A DNA stretch of 64,000 nucleotides from Saprospiraceae bacterium. Lineage in GTDB: Bacteria; Bacteroidota; Bacteroidia; Chitinophagales; Saprospiraceae. Shown here piece after piece: positions 1-10,800 of the stretch. A model generated the notes under the pieces. It searched no databases. It was not told where the DNA came from and saw only the letters and a program-made list of their open reading frames with translations. The stretch lies in contig JAIBCI010000017.1 in the NCBI GenBank assembly GCA_019694255.1, positions 38,564 through 102,563 of the forward strand, read 5' to 3'. Positions within the stretch are counted from its first letter, which is position 1; each line of letters opens with the position of its first letter. The position numbers and the translations under genes were made by a program.

Positions 1-1
1 T

Positions 2-3000
2 CGCACAGGTGACGAGTTAAATGACATGACTTTTCAGCGGTACAAACTCGTCAACCGCGCACCACAGGTTATTCGTGATTGTTACTTTGCCATGTGGATT
101 GACCCCGATTTAGGTTGTTACAGTGATGACTATATTGGATGCGACACATCTTTTACCGGTAAATATGATACTGTAACCGGTCGTAAAATTAACCGAGATG
201 TCATGTATGTCTACAATATTGATGCGTCAGACGGAAATAATGGTTGTACCTGCGACCGTGGTGTCAATACTTATTGTACAGATATTCCAATCATAGGAGT
301 CGATTACTTCCGTGGTCCGCTTGATTCTGTAGGCAACGAACTCGGCATGAGTTATTTTATGTATTACAACGGTCAGGGTAACGGGGGTACCAACCCTCAA
401 AATACATTCGATCCACAAAACGCAGAACAATTTTACTTCTATATAACAGGTAGATGGAGAAACGGAGATCCATTAACAGTAGGAGGAAATGGGTACAATC
501 CAGGTAGTACGAATGTAACACATTATGCATTTCCAGGTAGGCCAAATGAAGCAGTTGGCTGGAGTATGTGTACAGCCAATGCCGGGGAAGGAGACCGAAG
601 AACGATTCAATCTACCGGACCGCTTTCACTTTTGCCTGGAGCCAAAAACGAATTGATTATTGGCGTACCATGGGTCCCCAATCAGAATTATCCTTGTCCT
701 GCCCTTGATGAGTTTTTGAAAGCGGATCAATTGTGTCAGGACTTGTTTGACAATTGTTTTGAATTAAAAGACGGACCTACGGCACCAGATGTTGATTTTG
801 TTGAACTGGATCAGCAACTGATAATGATCCTGAGTAATTCACTGGGCTCGAACAACTACAATGAAGAGTATGCAGAAGATGGCATAGGCTTCCCTGAAGG
901 TGTTGATAAAAAGTATCGCTTTGAAGGCTACAGGGTCTTTCAATTGAAGGATCAAAATGTATCATTATCTGATAATTCCATCGCTGATATTGAACAGGTA
1001 CGTGAAATTTTTACAGTAGACCTCAAAAATAAAATCAGGAAAATATATAACTGGGTTGGTATTAAAAATCCTACACCAAGTACCACGAATCCGATTGTTT
1101 ATTATCCGGTAACCAAAGTCGAAGGATTTGATTCAGGAATAAAACACACATTTAATATTACAGAAGACGCCTTTGCTACAGGATTGAATAAGCAATTGAT
1201 CAACCACAAGAAATACTTCTACATTGTTCAGGCTTACTCTTACAATAATTATGAAGATTATAAAATTGCGACCAATGAAGGCCAAAGGACCCAATTTTGT
1301 CCCGGTCGTCTGAATCTTGGTCCCAACGGTGACGGAAAGCCTTATACTGCAATTCCAAGACCTCAGGTCTATGAAAATCTCAAAGCCAAATACGGGGATG
1401 GCTTGCCTGTCACCAGACTGGATGGAATTGGCACTGGTAATAATTTTATGAGACTGGATCCGGGTATGTATGATAAGATACTGAATAATACCAGCGCCGG
1501 TGTTATTGAATATGCGGCTGGCGGTGGTCCGATTGAAGTCAAGGTGGTGAATCCGTTAAAAGTCAAAAACGGAGAATACGAGATCAGGTTTACCGATTCG
1601 TTTCCGGATAATAATAAATTGGACAATCCGACCAACTGGACCTTGAAAGGAATTACGGATCCGACTATTCAGATCATGTCTAATTCATCTATCAGCAAAT
1701 TCAATGAACAGGTTATGGCCGCTTTGGGAGTGTCTGTTGCCATTGGACAAGTTCAGGATGCCGGTATTGATACTTTTGGGACCAACGGGATCATCGGAAC
1801 AGGCTTAGTATATAATTATAAGGATCCGAATGGCCTTCGCTGGTTTATCGGACAGCCTGACCGCAACACGCCGGAACTAAATTTCGTCAGGACCGAGTTG
1901 GGACAGGTAAATTACGGAATTGACCCTAACTCATTGTTTGAAAAACTGGGAAGTGGTACTGAGACTGGCACATGGTACCCATACAGGTTACTCAATGCAG
2001 ATACCATTTCATTCACGCCAGAATGGCTGAACGGATTCAATAAAACCCTCTTCTCGAATTACAAATTGTCGGACTTAAACAATGTCGATATAATATTCAC
2101 CTCTGACAAATCAAAATGGTCGCGTTGCGTTGTTGTTGAGACATGGAACAAGAATATCGGAGGGGCTGAAGTTAATCCTATCAGTAATCTGAAAAACTTT
2201 CAACTCAAAGATTACCTGCCTTCTGTTGGAAAGAATGATGCAGATGGTGACGGCAAAGCGGACAGGGATAACGAAAAAGATGCCAACGGCAAGGACCTGA
2301 CCGGTATGGGATGGTTCCCAGGCTATGCTGTCGATGTAGAGACTGGAAAGAGGCTCAATATTTTCTTTGGAGAAAATGCTTTCTACTCCAAGAATTTTCT
2401 GGCTATGGATTGTCTGACCGACGGCGACGCCAACGGTGATGATTTGATGTGGAATCCCACTGGTCAACAGATTATGAACAATCCGGCTAATTGCGGTTTT
2501 GCACGGTCATTACTTCAAGTTGTACTTGGAGGGCATCATTATATCTATGTAACGAGACAGGAATACGACGGGTGTACGGCCATTCGCAAATCATTGCTGG
2601 ATGCAAAACCCCAGGCTACGCCGACGAATATGCGATTTGTTATACCACAAATTACCTGGTGTTCAATGGCTACTTTGTTTGATCCAACGGTCAAGCTCAA
2701 TCCATTGGGTAACGGAACAAACGGCCTGATCCCAAATGATCTTACCGTGAGTCTGCGCGTAAATAATCCATATCAAGTCGCTGTCGGTACCAATGACAAT
2801 AAGGGTCATAACTTATATCGCTTCAAAATCACCGATAAGGAAGCCGGAACTGTCACCGACAAGACCGCCTTCGAAGAGGCTATGAAAGAAGTGAATGTTG
2901 TGCCAAACCCTTATTATGGTTTCTCCAGTTATGAAACAGGTCAGTTCAGCAACATTGTAAAAATCACCAATCTGCCTGCCAAGTGCATTGTGACAATTTA

Positions 3001-3247
3001 TTCGATCGACGGAAAATTTATCAAGCAATACAAGAGGGACGAACAGCCTGTTAAAATCGTGGACCCTGAACGAGGTGCTACCGAGAAACAAATTGGTCCG
3101 GACCTTGAATGGGATCTAACCAATTTCAAGAATATTCCGATTTCAAGCGGTGCATATATTATTCATATTTTGCAACCGGATAGTGGCGCAGAAAAAATTG
3201 TGAAGTGGTTCGGAGTGGCCAGAAAATTTGATCCTTCAGGATTATAA
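2..3247 (+). CDS. Large secreted protein with T9SS-type C-terminal domain (5' end outside window)
   Basis: The reading frame is open from base 2, ahead of the first in-frame ATG at 26, so the gene begins upstream of the window. The protein is rich in Asn, Gly, Asp and Tyr with scattered Cys, as expected for an extracellular protein. A stretch around 2230-2300 (DADGDGKADRD) looks like a calcium-binding Asp repeat, and another (DGDANGDD) lies near 2420. The last ~110 residues (from about 2895, VVPNPYYGF, then IYSIDGKFIKQY and SSGAYIIHI) have the layout of a T9SS C-terminal sorting domain, although the extreme C-terminus continues further than usual. A PorV/PorQ-family gene follows after 56 bp, a common pairing in Bacteroidota. 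I do not recognise the central region, so no function beyond secreted surface protein is assigned. Confidence 0.75.
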   Translation, partial: RTGDELNDMTFQRYKLVNRAPQVIRDCYFAMWIDPDLGCYSDDYIGCDTSFTGKYDTVTGRKINRDVMYVYNIDASDGNNGCTCDRGVNTYCTDIPIIGVDYFRGPLDSVGNELGMSYFMYYNGQGNGGTNPQNTFDPQNAEQFYFYITGRWRNGDPLTVGGNGYNPGSTNVTHYAFPGRPNEAVGWSMCTANAGEGDRRTIQSTGPLSLLPGAKNELIIGVPWVPNQNYPCPALDEFLKADQLCQDLFDNCFELKDGPTAPDVDFVELDQQLIMILSNSLGSNNYNEEYAEDGIGFPEGVDKKYRFEGYRVFQLKDQNVSLSDNSIADIEQVREIFTVDLKNKIRKIYNWVGIKNPTPSTTNPIVYYPVTKVEGFDSGIKHTFNITEDAFATGLNKQLINHKKYFYIVQAYSYNNYEDYKIATNEGQRTQFCPGRLNLGPNGDGKPYTAIPRPQVYENLKAKYGDGLPVTRLDGIGTGNNFMRLDPGMYDKILNNTSAGVIEYAAGGGPIEVKVVNPLKVKNGEYEIRFTDSFPDNNKLDNPTNWTLKGITDPTIQIMSNSSISKFNEQVMAALGVSVAIGQVQDAGIDTFGTNGIIGTGLVYNYKDPNGLRWFIGQPDRNTPELNFVRTELGQVNYGIDPNSLFEKLGSGTETGTWYPYRLLNADTISFTPEWLNGFNKTLFSNYKLSDLNNVDIIFTSDKSKWSRCVVVETWNKNIGGAEVNPISNLKNFQLKDYLPSVGKNDADGDGKADRDNEKDANGKDLTGMGWFPGYAVDVETGKRLNIFFGENAFYSKNFLAMDCLTDGDANGDDLMWNPTGQQIMNNPANCGFARSLLQVVLGGHHYIYVTRQEYDGCTAIRKSLLDAKPQATPTNMRFVIPQITWCSMATLFDPTVKLNPLGNGTNGLIPNDLTVSLRVNNPYQVAVGTNDNKGHNLYRFKITDKEAGTVTDKTAFEEAMKEVNVVPNPYYGFSSYETGQFSNIVKITNLPAKCIVTIYSIDGKFIKQYKRDEQPVKIVDPERGATEKQIGPDLEWDLTNFKNIPISSGAYIIHILQPDSGAEKIVKWFGVARKFDPSGL

Positions 3248-3259
3248 ACAAGAATAATG

Positions 3260-3284
3260 CCGGGGACGGATACCAAGTCCCCGG
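3260..3284 (+). terminator. GC-rich hairpin between the surface protein and the PorV/PorQ gene
   Basis: CCGGGGAC (3260-3267) and GTCCCCGG (3277-3284) form a perfect 8-bp stem with a 9-nt loop, followed by a weakly T-rich stretch. It begins 13 nt after the stop codon at 3247. It could terminate the upstream gene partially, or stabilise its 3' end while allowing read-through into the next gene. Confidence 0.55.
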
Positions 3285-3303
3285 TTCAATTTATTAAAAT
3301 TCA

Positions 3304-4359
3304 ATGCCAACGAAAATGAATAAAATTTTACAAAAAACATTGCTGATAAGTGTAAGTATTTTCAGCCTGTCAGTTGTTTTTGCTGGGAATCCGGATCGTC
3401 AGGGTGAAGCTGGAGCATACGAATTACTGATCAATCCATGGGCCAAAGGAGCTTCCCTTTACAGCCTGAATGTATCACGAGTCAGTGGTGTCGAAGCGAC
3501 TTTTGTAAACCCTTCCGGTATATCCAGGATCAACAAACAGGAATTGTTGATCGGACATACGCGCTGGCTTGTGCCGAGCGGCATAACAGTCAATGCATTT
3601 GGATACTCGGCCAAGGTCGGCAAAAACGGTGCATTCGGCTTGTCGCTTATGTCTCTGAGTCTTGGCGACATCAAAGTCACGACTACAGCTGCGCCAGAAG
3701 GTACCGGCGCAACGTATAAGCCTAGCTTTTTCAATCTGGGTCTTGGGTATTCACATAATTTTGACGAAAAAGTATCGGTTGGCATCCTGGTAAGGGGTGT
3801 CAGTGAATCTATCTCAAATCTCAATGCATTTGGATTCTGTATCGATGGTGGCGTTCAGTACTATTCTGGAGAGAAAAAAGAATTTAAATTGGGCATTGCC
3901 TTACGAAATATAGGAAGTCCCATGAAGTTTAGTGGAGAGGGATTATCAACGCAATTAAAAAGTCCTGAAGGAAATGCCTTGACTTATGATGTGAGATTGT
4001 CCGGATTTGAGCTTCCATCTTTGCTTCATCTCGGTCTTTCTTATGATTTCCATTTCAGTGACCTGGTCGTGTTAACGCCCATGGCAAATTTCACTGCCAA
4101 TTCCTTTGGTCAAGATTTGATTGGCCTTGGAGGTGAACTCAGTGTCTGGGGTAAATTTAACTTAAGAGCCTCTTATGCTGTGGAACTTGGCACAACTTCG
4201 GTTGAAGCAAAAAATGCATACAAGGGTCTGGGTTTCGGTGCAGGAATGCATCTTGCAATGGACAAGAAGGAAAATTACTTCTTCAACCTGGATTATGCTT
4301 ACAGGCCAACAGATCCATTCCAGGGTACACACAATATTGGTATCGGTCTCAATTTTTAA
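3304..4359 (+). CDS. PorV/PorQ-family outer-membrane protein
   Basis: A 351-residue protein with a signal peptide (MNKILQKTLLISVSIFSLSVVFA) followed by the family-typical start NPDRQGEAGAYELLINPWAKG and VNPSGI, then repeated amphipathic beta strands ending LNF, a typical beta-barrel C-terminus. PorV/PorQ proteins are FadL-like barrels; PorV shuttles T9SS cargo to the attachment complex, and paralogues are often encoded next to individual cargo genes. The large CTD protein lies immediately upstream, which supports a cargo-specific role (inference). Translation may begin at the ATG at 3304 or more likely at 3316, which gives a cleaner signal peptide. It could be a paralogue rather than the main PorV. 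Confidence 0.85.
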   Translation: MPTKMNKILQKTLLISVSIFSLSVVFAGNPDRQGEAGAYELLINPWAKGASLYSLNVSRVSGVEATFVNPSGISRINKQELLIGHTRWLVPSGITVNAFGYSAKVGKNGAFGLSLMSLSLGDIKVTTTAAPEGTGATYKPSFFNLGLGYSHNFDEKVSVGILVRGVSESISNLNAFGFCIDGGVQYYSGEKKEFKLGIALRNIGSPMKFSGEGLSTQLKSPEGNALTYDVRLSGFELPSLLHLGLSYDFHFSDLVVLTPMANFTANSFGQDLIGLGGELSVWGKFNLRASYAVELGTTSVEAKNAYKGLGFGAGMHLAMDKKENYFFNLDYAYRPTDPFQGTHNIGIGLNF

Positions 4360-4429
4360 AGATTGGACCTATTTCCGATACAGAATTGATTGAAATGTCT
4401 TTTTAAATAACTAATATTAAAAATTAACG

Positions 4430-4462
4430 AAGAACGTCTTCCTTTGCTTGGAAGGCGTTCTT
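4430..4462 (+). terminator. Hairpin between porV-like gene and greA
   Basis: AAGAACG (4430-4436) and CTTCC pair with GGAAG and CGTTCTT (4456-4462) around a TTTGCTT loop, with one mismatch (T4437/G4455), giving about 12 bp of stem. A short T-rich run (tttctcattt) follows. It ends 24 nt before the greA start, so it either terminates the porV-like transcript or sits in the greA leader. Confidence 0.6.
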
Positions 4463-4486
4463 TCTCATTTATAAAAAGCTGTCATT

Positions 4487-4960
4487 ATGAGCGGATTAAA
4501 TTACCTGACACAGGCGGGTTTTGATCAACTGAGATCTGAACTGGATCATCTGAAAACAACCGGACGTCAGGAAGCGGCAAAGGCCATTGCAGAAGCACGC
4601 GAAAAAGGAGACCTATCTGAGAATGCTGAGTATCACGCTGCCAAAGATGCACAGGGAATGCTTGAAATGAAGATCAATGAACTTGAAAAAAAACTAATGA
4701 ATGTGCGTATCATTGATGAAAGTACGATTGATACATCACAGGTCGTATTGCTTGCAAGTGTTAAACTACTCAACCACAAGACTAAAAAGGAAATCGTCTA
4801 TAAGATTGTGTCTGAGGCCGAAGCCGATATCAAATCCGGAAAAATATCTGCAAGCTCCCCATTAGGTCAGGGACTGTTGGGAAAGAAGGTAGGAGAAAAG
4901 GCCGAAATCAAAACCCCCGCTGGTAACCTTTTGTTTGAAGTACTTGATATAGGACACTGA
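4487..4960 (+). CDS. greA: Transcription elongation factor GreA
   Basis: 157 residues, the usual GreA length. The N-terminal half is an antiparallel coiled coil; GDLSENAEYHAAKDAQ at about residues 42-57 is the diagnostic GreA/GreB signature whose acidic residues at the coiled-coil tip reach into the RNA polymerase secondary channel. The C-terminal half is the FKBP-like domain (SPLGQGLLGKKVGE near the end). GreA stimulates transcript cleavage in backtracked RNA polymerase. Its TGA stop overlaps the ATG of the HIT gene by one base (TGATG), so the two are translationally coupled. Confidence 0.97.
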   Translation: MSGLNYLTQAGFDQLRSELDHLKTTGRQEAAKAIAEAREKGDLSENAEYHAAKDAQGMLEMKINELEKKLMNVRIIDESTIDTSQVVLLASVKLLNHKTKKEIVYKIVSEAEADIKSGKISASSPLGQGLLGKKVGEKAEIKTPAGNLLFEVLDIGH

Positions 4961-5358
4961 TGGCAACTATTTTTTCAAAAATTCTTCAGGGAGAAATACC
5001 GTGTTACAAAATTGCAGAGGACGATAGGTACTTTGCATTTCTGGATATCCGTCCGCTAACTAAAGGTCACACGCTGGTTATTCCCAAGACTGAAATTGAT
5101 TATATTTTTGATCTCGAAGACGAGCAGCTTTCCGGTATGGTATTATTTGCCAAGAGGATTGCCAATGCTATACATGCTGAAATTCCTTGTGTCAAGGTAG
5201 GCATGTGTGTGATTGGCCTTGAGGTGCCGCATGCACATATACACCTTGTGCCCATGAATCAAATGTCCGATATGAATTTCAGCAATGCCAAGCTTGAATT
5301 AGATCCAAGGGTGATGGAGCAAACCGCAGCAGCAATCCGCGCACGTCTCGCAGTCTAA
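4960..5358 (+). CDS. HIT family protein (nucleotide hydrolase/transferase-like)
   Basis: 132 residues. The start TIFSKILQGEIPCYKIAEDD and the triad H91-A-H93-I-H95 in HAHIHLVP match the HINT branch of the histidine-triad family, where the middle His is the nucleophile acting on nucleoside phosphoramidates or AMP conjugates. Cytoplasmic, no signal peptide. The gene overlaps the greA stop codon by one base and converges on parE, 35 bp away. HIT proteins next to greA are common in Bacteroidota (general knowledge). The physiological substrate cannot be read from sequence. Confidence 0.93.
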   Translation: MATIFSKILQGEIPCYKIAEDDRYFAFLDIRPLTKGHTLVIPKTEIDYIFDLEDEQLSGMVLFAKRIANAIHAEIPCVKVGMCVIGLEVPHAHIHLVPMNQMSDMNFSNAKLELDPRVMEQTAAAIRARLAV

Positions 5359-5393
5359 AAGAAAATTTAAAACACAAGGAGTACGGTCTTCAA

Positions 5394-7283
5394 TCAGGAA
5401 GTTTCCAGGGACATTTCTTCCATTTCTGTGACTTTTATTTTCTCCATATCTGCACGCAGATTACCAATTATAAAGTCCTGCCTCTCCTGGGTATTTTTAC
5501 CCATAAAATAACTTAGTATTTTTTCAACATGAGAATCCTGGTTCATCACAACCGGTTCAAGTCTTATATTGTCACCAATGAATTCCTTAAATTCATCCGG
5601 CGAAATTTCTCCAAGACCTTTAAATCGTGTGATTTCAGCCTTGCCTCTTAAAGATCTGATGGCATCCTGTTTTTCTTTTTCAGAATAGCAGTAGAATGTC
5701 TGACTTTTGTCCCTCACACGAAAAAGTGGTGTGTCCAGAATAAACAGATGCCCGTTGCGCACAAGATCCGGGAAAAACTGAAGGAAAAAGGTCAGTAAAA
5801 GCAGGCGAATATGCATACCATCCACATCAGCATCCGTAGAAATAATCACTTTAGCGAAACGCAGATTCTCAATGCCATCCTCAATATCCAGCGCATGTTG
5901 AAGCAGGTTCAGTTCTTCGTTTTCGTATACTATTTTTTTAGTCAGGCCAAAACAATTAAGTGGTTTGCCGCGAAGTGAAAATACTGCCTGAGTCTCGACA
6001 CTTCTTGACTTGGTGATAGAACCAGATGCAGAGTCTCCTTCCGTTATAAAAATCATGGTGTTATTGCGAATTTCTTCCTTTAGTTTGACATCAGTCAGGT
6101 GATACCTGCAATCTCTTAGTTTCTTATTGTGAAGGTTAGCCTTTTTGGCGCGCTGGTTGGCGAGTTTTTTGATTCCGGCAATCTCTTTTCTTTCACGCTC
6201 AGACTGGAGTATTTTGGCTAACAATTCTTTGGCGACATCAGGGTTTCGATGCAGGTAAATATCCAGTTCCTTGCCAACAAAATCAGCAATTAACGATCGC
6301 AGCGAAGCACCTTCAGGTGCAACGGTTGTCGAACCTAGTTTTGTTTTAGTCTGGGATTCAAATACAGGTTCTTCGATGCGTACAGAGACAGCACCTATGA
6401 TACTAGTGTGAATATCCTTAACATCAAAGTCTTTTTTATAAAAATCCCGTATAGTTTTAACGATTGCCTCGCGATAGTAATTGAGATGTGTTCCTCCCTG
6501 GGAGGTGTACTGACCGTTGACAAAACTATAATACTGTTCTCCGTACTGCTGTCCATGAGTCAGTACCACTTCGATATCTTCGCCACGTAAATGTATAATT
6601 GGATAAACGAGCGTCTCCCCGTCCGTTCGCCGCTCCAGCATATCCTTTAATCCGTTTTTTGAAAAATAAGTTTTTCCGTTGTAATGTATCCGTAGTCCTG
6701 AGTTGAGATAAGCATAGTTCCATATTCTGCTTTCAACAAATTCATGAATAAATCGGTATTTGGGAAAAACTTTTTCATCAGGAATAAACTCAATCAATGT
6801 TCCGTTGGTGTCTTTACTGTCAATGAGTTTATAATCTTTCTGAAGTTCCCCTCTGGTGAATTCAGCCATTTTGGATTTGCCATCTCGGAAAGACTGAACT
6901 TTAAAATAAGATGAAAGTGCATTCACCGCTTTGGTACCAACACCATTCAGACCCACTGACTTTTTGAAAGCCTTTGAATCATATTTGCCTCCGGTATTTA
7001 TTTGCGAGACACAATCTATCACTTTGCCCAAGGGGATACCCCGTCCATAATCCCTTACAACCACCTTGCCCTCACGGATTTCAAGGTCAATTTCCTTGCC
7101 ATAACCCATTACGAATTCATCAATGCAGTTGTCGATAACTTCTTTGAGAAGAATATATATTCCGTCATCCACGCTTGATCCATCACCAAGTTTTCCAATA
7201 TACATGCCTGGGCGCAGCCGAATGTGTTCTTTCCAGTCCAGCGACCTTATATTTTCTTCGGTATAATTGTGTTGTGTTGCCAT
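5394..7283 (-). CDS. parE: DNA topoisomerase IV subunit B (type IIA, GyrB/ParE family)
   Basis: About 629 residues from the preferred Met at 7283 ([17 protein letters not shown]); the frame is open to an upstream ATG at 7304, but this lies across the -7 promoter box. The GHKL ATPase domain shows [17 protein letters not shown] and [11 protein letters not shown]. The TOPRIM domain shows E415 in EGDSASGS and the metal-binding aspartates D484, D486 and D488 in [10 protein letters not shown]. The length and lack of GyrB-type insertions suit ParE, the ATPase subunit that with ParC decatenates daughter chromosomes. parC is not in the window. The promoter region is shared divergently with folB and holds a perfect palindrome. 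Confidence 0.92.
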   Translation of the reverse strand: MATQHNYTEENIRSLDWKEHIRLRPGMYIGKLGDGSSVDDGIYILLKEVIDNCIDEFVMGYGKEIDLEIREGKVVVRDYGRGIPLGKVIDCVSQINTGGKYDSKAFKKSVGLNGVGTKAVNALSSYFKVQSFRDGKSKMAEFTRGELQKDYKLIDSKDTNGTLIEFIPDEKVFPKYRFIHEFVESRIWNYAYLNSGLRIHYNGKTYFSKNGLKDMLERRTDGETLVYPIIHLRGEDIEVVLTHGQQYGEQYYSFVNGQYTSQGGTHLNYYREAIVKTIRDFYKKDFDVKDIHTSIIGAVSVRIEEPVFESQTKTKLGSTTVAPEGASLRSLIADFVGKELDIYLHRNPDVAKELLAKILQSERERKEIAGIKKLANQRAKKANLHNKKLRDCRYHLTDVKLKEEIRNNTMIFITEGDSASGSITKSRSVETQAVFSLRGKPLNCFGLTKKIVYENEELNLLQHALDIEDGIENLRFAKVIISTDADVDGMHIRLLLLTFFLQFFPDLVRNGHLFILDTPLFRVRDKSQTFYCYSEKEKQDAIRSLRGKAEITRFKGLGEISPDEFKEFIGDNIRLEPVVMNQDSHVEKILSYFMGKNTQERQDFIIGNLRADMEKIKVTEMEEMSLETS

Positions 7284-7301
7284 AATGGGCCAGATTTGGC
7301 G

Positions 7302-7309
7302 CAAAGATA
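7302..7309 (-). promoter_or_regulatory. -7 promoter box of parE
   Basis: The minus strand reads TATCTTTG followed by C, a match to the Bacteroidota -7 consensus TAnnTTTG, 18 bp upstream of the ATG at 7283. No clear TTG -33 element lies at the usual distance. Confidence 0.55.
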
Positions 7310-7326
7310 TTCATATTATGAATATC
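7306..7326. repeat. Perfect 10-bp palindrome in the parE/folB divergent promoter region
   Basis: GATATTCATA (7306-7315) and TATGAATATC (7317-7326) are exact inverted repeats separated by one T. The palindrome overlaps the parE -7 box, so it could be an operator for a dimeric regulator. It is AT-rich and has no T-tract placing it as a terminator for either gene. Confidence 0.6.
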
Positions 7327-7367
7327 CTTAATTTGATTACTGCTTTCAGGAGGAGAAATAAGAATGT

Positions 7368-7375
7368 TAGATTTG
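7368..7375 (+). promoter_or_regulatory. -7 promoter box of folB
   Basis: TAGATTTG followed by C matches TAnnTTTG and lies only 10 bp before the folB ATG at 7386, predicting a very short or absent leader. A partial -33-like TTTC lies about 20 bp upstream. Confidence 0.45.
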
Positions 7376-7385
7376 CAAAAAATTT

Positions 7386-7757
7386 ATGGCCATCACCATT
7401 AGCCGACCTTGCATCCGAATAAATGGGATTGAAATTTATGGATCACACGGATTTTATCCCGCAGAACGTAAAATCCGACAAAAATTTATCTTCGATGTAA
7501 ATATCGCGCTTCGGCAAATCCCTTTCAGCAATTTGACAATAAGCGATACGGTCAACTATGAAAATGTATTTAAAATAATCGGGGAGGTGATGGCGCAACC
7601 GATGGTTTTGATCGAGCAGGTAGCCCATGTTGTCGGGCAAAAGCTTTTAGACGAATTTGATGTTGCTGACGAAGTGACCATTAGAATTTATAAACGACCC
7701 CAGGTTGGGCAATTCATTGAATCTGTTAGTTATGAATGTACCCTGACAGCACCCTAA
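7386..7757 (+). CDS. folB: Dihydroneopterin aldolase
   Basis: 123 residues, the standard FolB size. IEIYGSHGFYPAERKIRQKFIFDV at about residues 14-37 is the family N-terminal signature, DTVNYENVFKII is the central motif, and LIEQVAHVVGQKLLDEF carries the catalytic Glu/Lys-region helix. It converts dihydroneopterin to 6-hydroxymethyl-dihydropterin and glycolaldehyde in folate synthesis, acting as a cytoplasmic octamer. It is divergent from parE and followed 58 bp later by the M4 protease, which is probably a separate unit. Confidence 0.93.
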   Translation: MAITISRPCIRINGIEIYGSHGFYPAERKIRQKFIFDVNIALRQIPFSNLTISDTVNYENVFKIIGEVMAQPMVLIEQVAHVVGQKLLDEFDVADEVTIRIYKRPQVGQFIESVSYECTLTAP

Positions 7758-7815
7758 GTCTATAATATGTCAATAGAAACCGTTTGTTTCATTAATTTTA
7801 CATGAAATTATAATC

Positions 7816-10800
7816 ATGAAGACTTTACAACTCGCATTGCTCTTTTTGACTTTGGCTACGTTGTCAGCCCAACAAGCAGCAAGCATTGAATTACATCGAT
7901 TTTCAGGTGATGCGCTGAGATTTACACTTGAGGCAAAGTCCGATAAAAAGACCAGTGGATCTGATTTTTTCCAAGTTCACGGCGCTGAATTGGGATTGGG
8001 TAACCAAACCGAAATGAAGTCTGTAAAAGTGGAGTCGGACGGGACGGGTACAAGACATTTCAGGTATCAGCAGTATGTTGACGGTCTGGAAGTGATGGGT
8101 GCTGTTTATATTCTTCATGAAAAAAATGGTGAAGTCGTCAATGGCAATGGAATGCTAATGACGAACAGGGTTATTGAAGATTCAGAAATAGATCAATTGA
8201 AAGCGCAGACGATTGCCGATCAGCAATTGAGAAAATATTCCTCAAAATATAATATCATCTCATCCAAAAAAGCCATTGTCAATACGCAGTATCCGGATAA
8301 TACTGGTGACTTTGTACCTGCCTATGTATTTGTTGTTCATAGTCAAAATGGTGACGAAGACACGAGAAAACTCATTGTTGACGCACGCAACGGTACTATT
8401 ATTAGGGATTTTTCAATCCGAATGAATTGCTTCAGTGACAAGGGAAGGATACAAACATTGTATCACGGTGAACGCGATATTGATGCTGATGCCGGCAAGA
8501 ATAATTTTTTATCCATTGACGGCGGAAGGGGGAAAGGGATATTTGTAACCAATAAATCAGGAAAGTATTATTCTGATGATGATAATTTCTGGCAAGCTGG
8601 TTCTGGCGATTATAATAATGGGATGCACGATTTGTTCTGGGGTCTTCAGAAGACATATGATTTCTATAATGAAAAATTGCAGCGGAAAGGTGCAGATAAT
8701 GCAGACCTTCCGATTAAAGCGTTCCTGCTGGACACTGAAGCATATGTCAATGCATTCTGGTCGCCACAGCTCCTCACACTTAATTTTGGCATCGGCGATT
8801 TTGACAAATATAAACCATTGACCAGTATCGATGTCGTCGGTCACGAGTTTACACATGGGGTAACCCAATTTACGGCGGGCCTGGAATATCTGTATGAAGC
8901 CGGAGCAATGAATGAAGCATTCAGCGATATCATGGGCAAATCCATTGAGTATGAATTTGACCGGGACAGCTTTAACTGGTATATTGGAGCACGCTTCTCA
9001 AAAACCAGGGCGCTTGCCTTCAGAAGTATGGAAGATCCCAACCTGTATAACAATCCGAAATTTTACAAGGGGAAGCGTTGGGCAACCGGAACCGGAGACA
9101 ATGGTGGCGTACATACCAACAGCGGCGTTCTGAATCATTGGTTTTATTTATTGTGCACAGGAGTCAAGGACACCAATGAACTGAATTATATCTACGACGT
9201 GAAGCGTCTGGGTTTTGATACGATGACCAGATTTGCCTATACACTATTGAGCAATTATCTCGGTGTGGCTTCCAATTATTATGATGCCCGAGAAGCATCA
9301 TTGCTACTCGCTACAAACTGGTGGGGTGCCTGCTCACCAGAATACAACACCATCATTGAAGCCTGGCGCGCCGTGGGTGTTGGAGGGTCATCTTCCGACC
9401 GGGATATGACACTTATCAACAGCAAGACCATTCTCAATTCCTGCAAAGACGGATATTATACTGTAGAATGCAGAATCAACAACCAGGGTTGCAACGTACC
9501 TATTCCTGCTGGTACCGAGATTAAAATGTATTACAAATTTGATACCGCTGCCCAGGTTCAAGAAGTACTGACTTTGGATAAAGATATCCCAGGCGGAACA
9601 CATGTTGATTATGTATTCAAAAGTGTACCGCGTATAGTTAAGTCGGGTCAATCCAGACTCACCGTTTGGATGGAATCCGGAATTGATGCTGACACGTCGA
9701 ATAACAGATATTCAGTCTTGCTCAATCGCCTGACCAATAGTGTTGATCACGATTTCAGACTGAACAATTTAACCGTTGTGGGTGCGCCCTGCCCGAATGT
9801 CAACAACGAGTACACCGCCAACGCCAATACCCTGTATAATGGCTGTACAGTCATTCCGCCGAATAATGATTTCGAGCTTAGGTTTATTTTTAAGGACTCA
9901 ACCTATGTACACCGCTTTAAAAATCAGACAACGGTATACCCTGGTTTTAATATGCCCGTCAGCAATATAAAGGTGCCAAGATCATTTATCGGGCTTAAAA
10001 AAGTTTTACTGAACCTTGTCTGGATCAAGGACACGCTGACATCCAATAACATAGTTAATACACAGCTTGTCATGATAGACAACCGAATTGAAAATGTGAT
10101 CGAGAAGTTCAGTGGTGGAAATTATGACAGCACCAGGATTCAGGTGAATAAGGATTCATTCAACGTTACCTTCATTCAGCAAGATGCAACACTACAGTCC
10201 GAAGCAGTAGTGGTGACAGGCGGTAAAATACTTAACAGCAACGGCACGCTGATTCCAACGGTACGTACGGATCAAAATCAGATGTTTAATAGTAATTCGA
10301 AGTTTACGACCAAAATTTATGTTTGCGCAGATGCCAGCAATATTGTGAACCCAAGGATTGAATTTGATTTGGCTTATAAAAAGGGGGCATTCAAGTTTGA
10401 TTCGGTAGGTATTCCGTTTTCTTCAGCACTGAGGATGAACTGGTATGACCAAAATAATACATTGCTGCGCACCATTTTTTACAGTGCGGGTGATCAGAGC
10501 ATGCAAACAGAACATGTTGCTGAAGCGCTATCACCTGAGGTATCTTATATTGATCTTACAATTCTTTGTCTCCAGGGTTCAGAAGATCCTACACTGGGCA
10601 TGATTGACTACACGGGTGATGTTATGGCAATTGACAATGTAGTTGTCTCAGGAACCACGGGAGTACAGGATGCTGGCGATAACACAGCCACTTTGTTGTT
10701 TCCAAATCCGGTGAAAGACGAATTGCACATTGTTGCAGTGAAAGAAGCGATTCGAGAAATTAAGATTTATGATATGGTTGGTCGCGAAATTGTCAATCAG

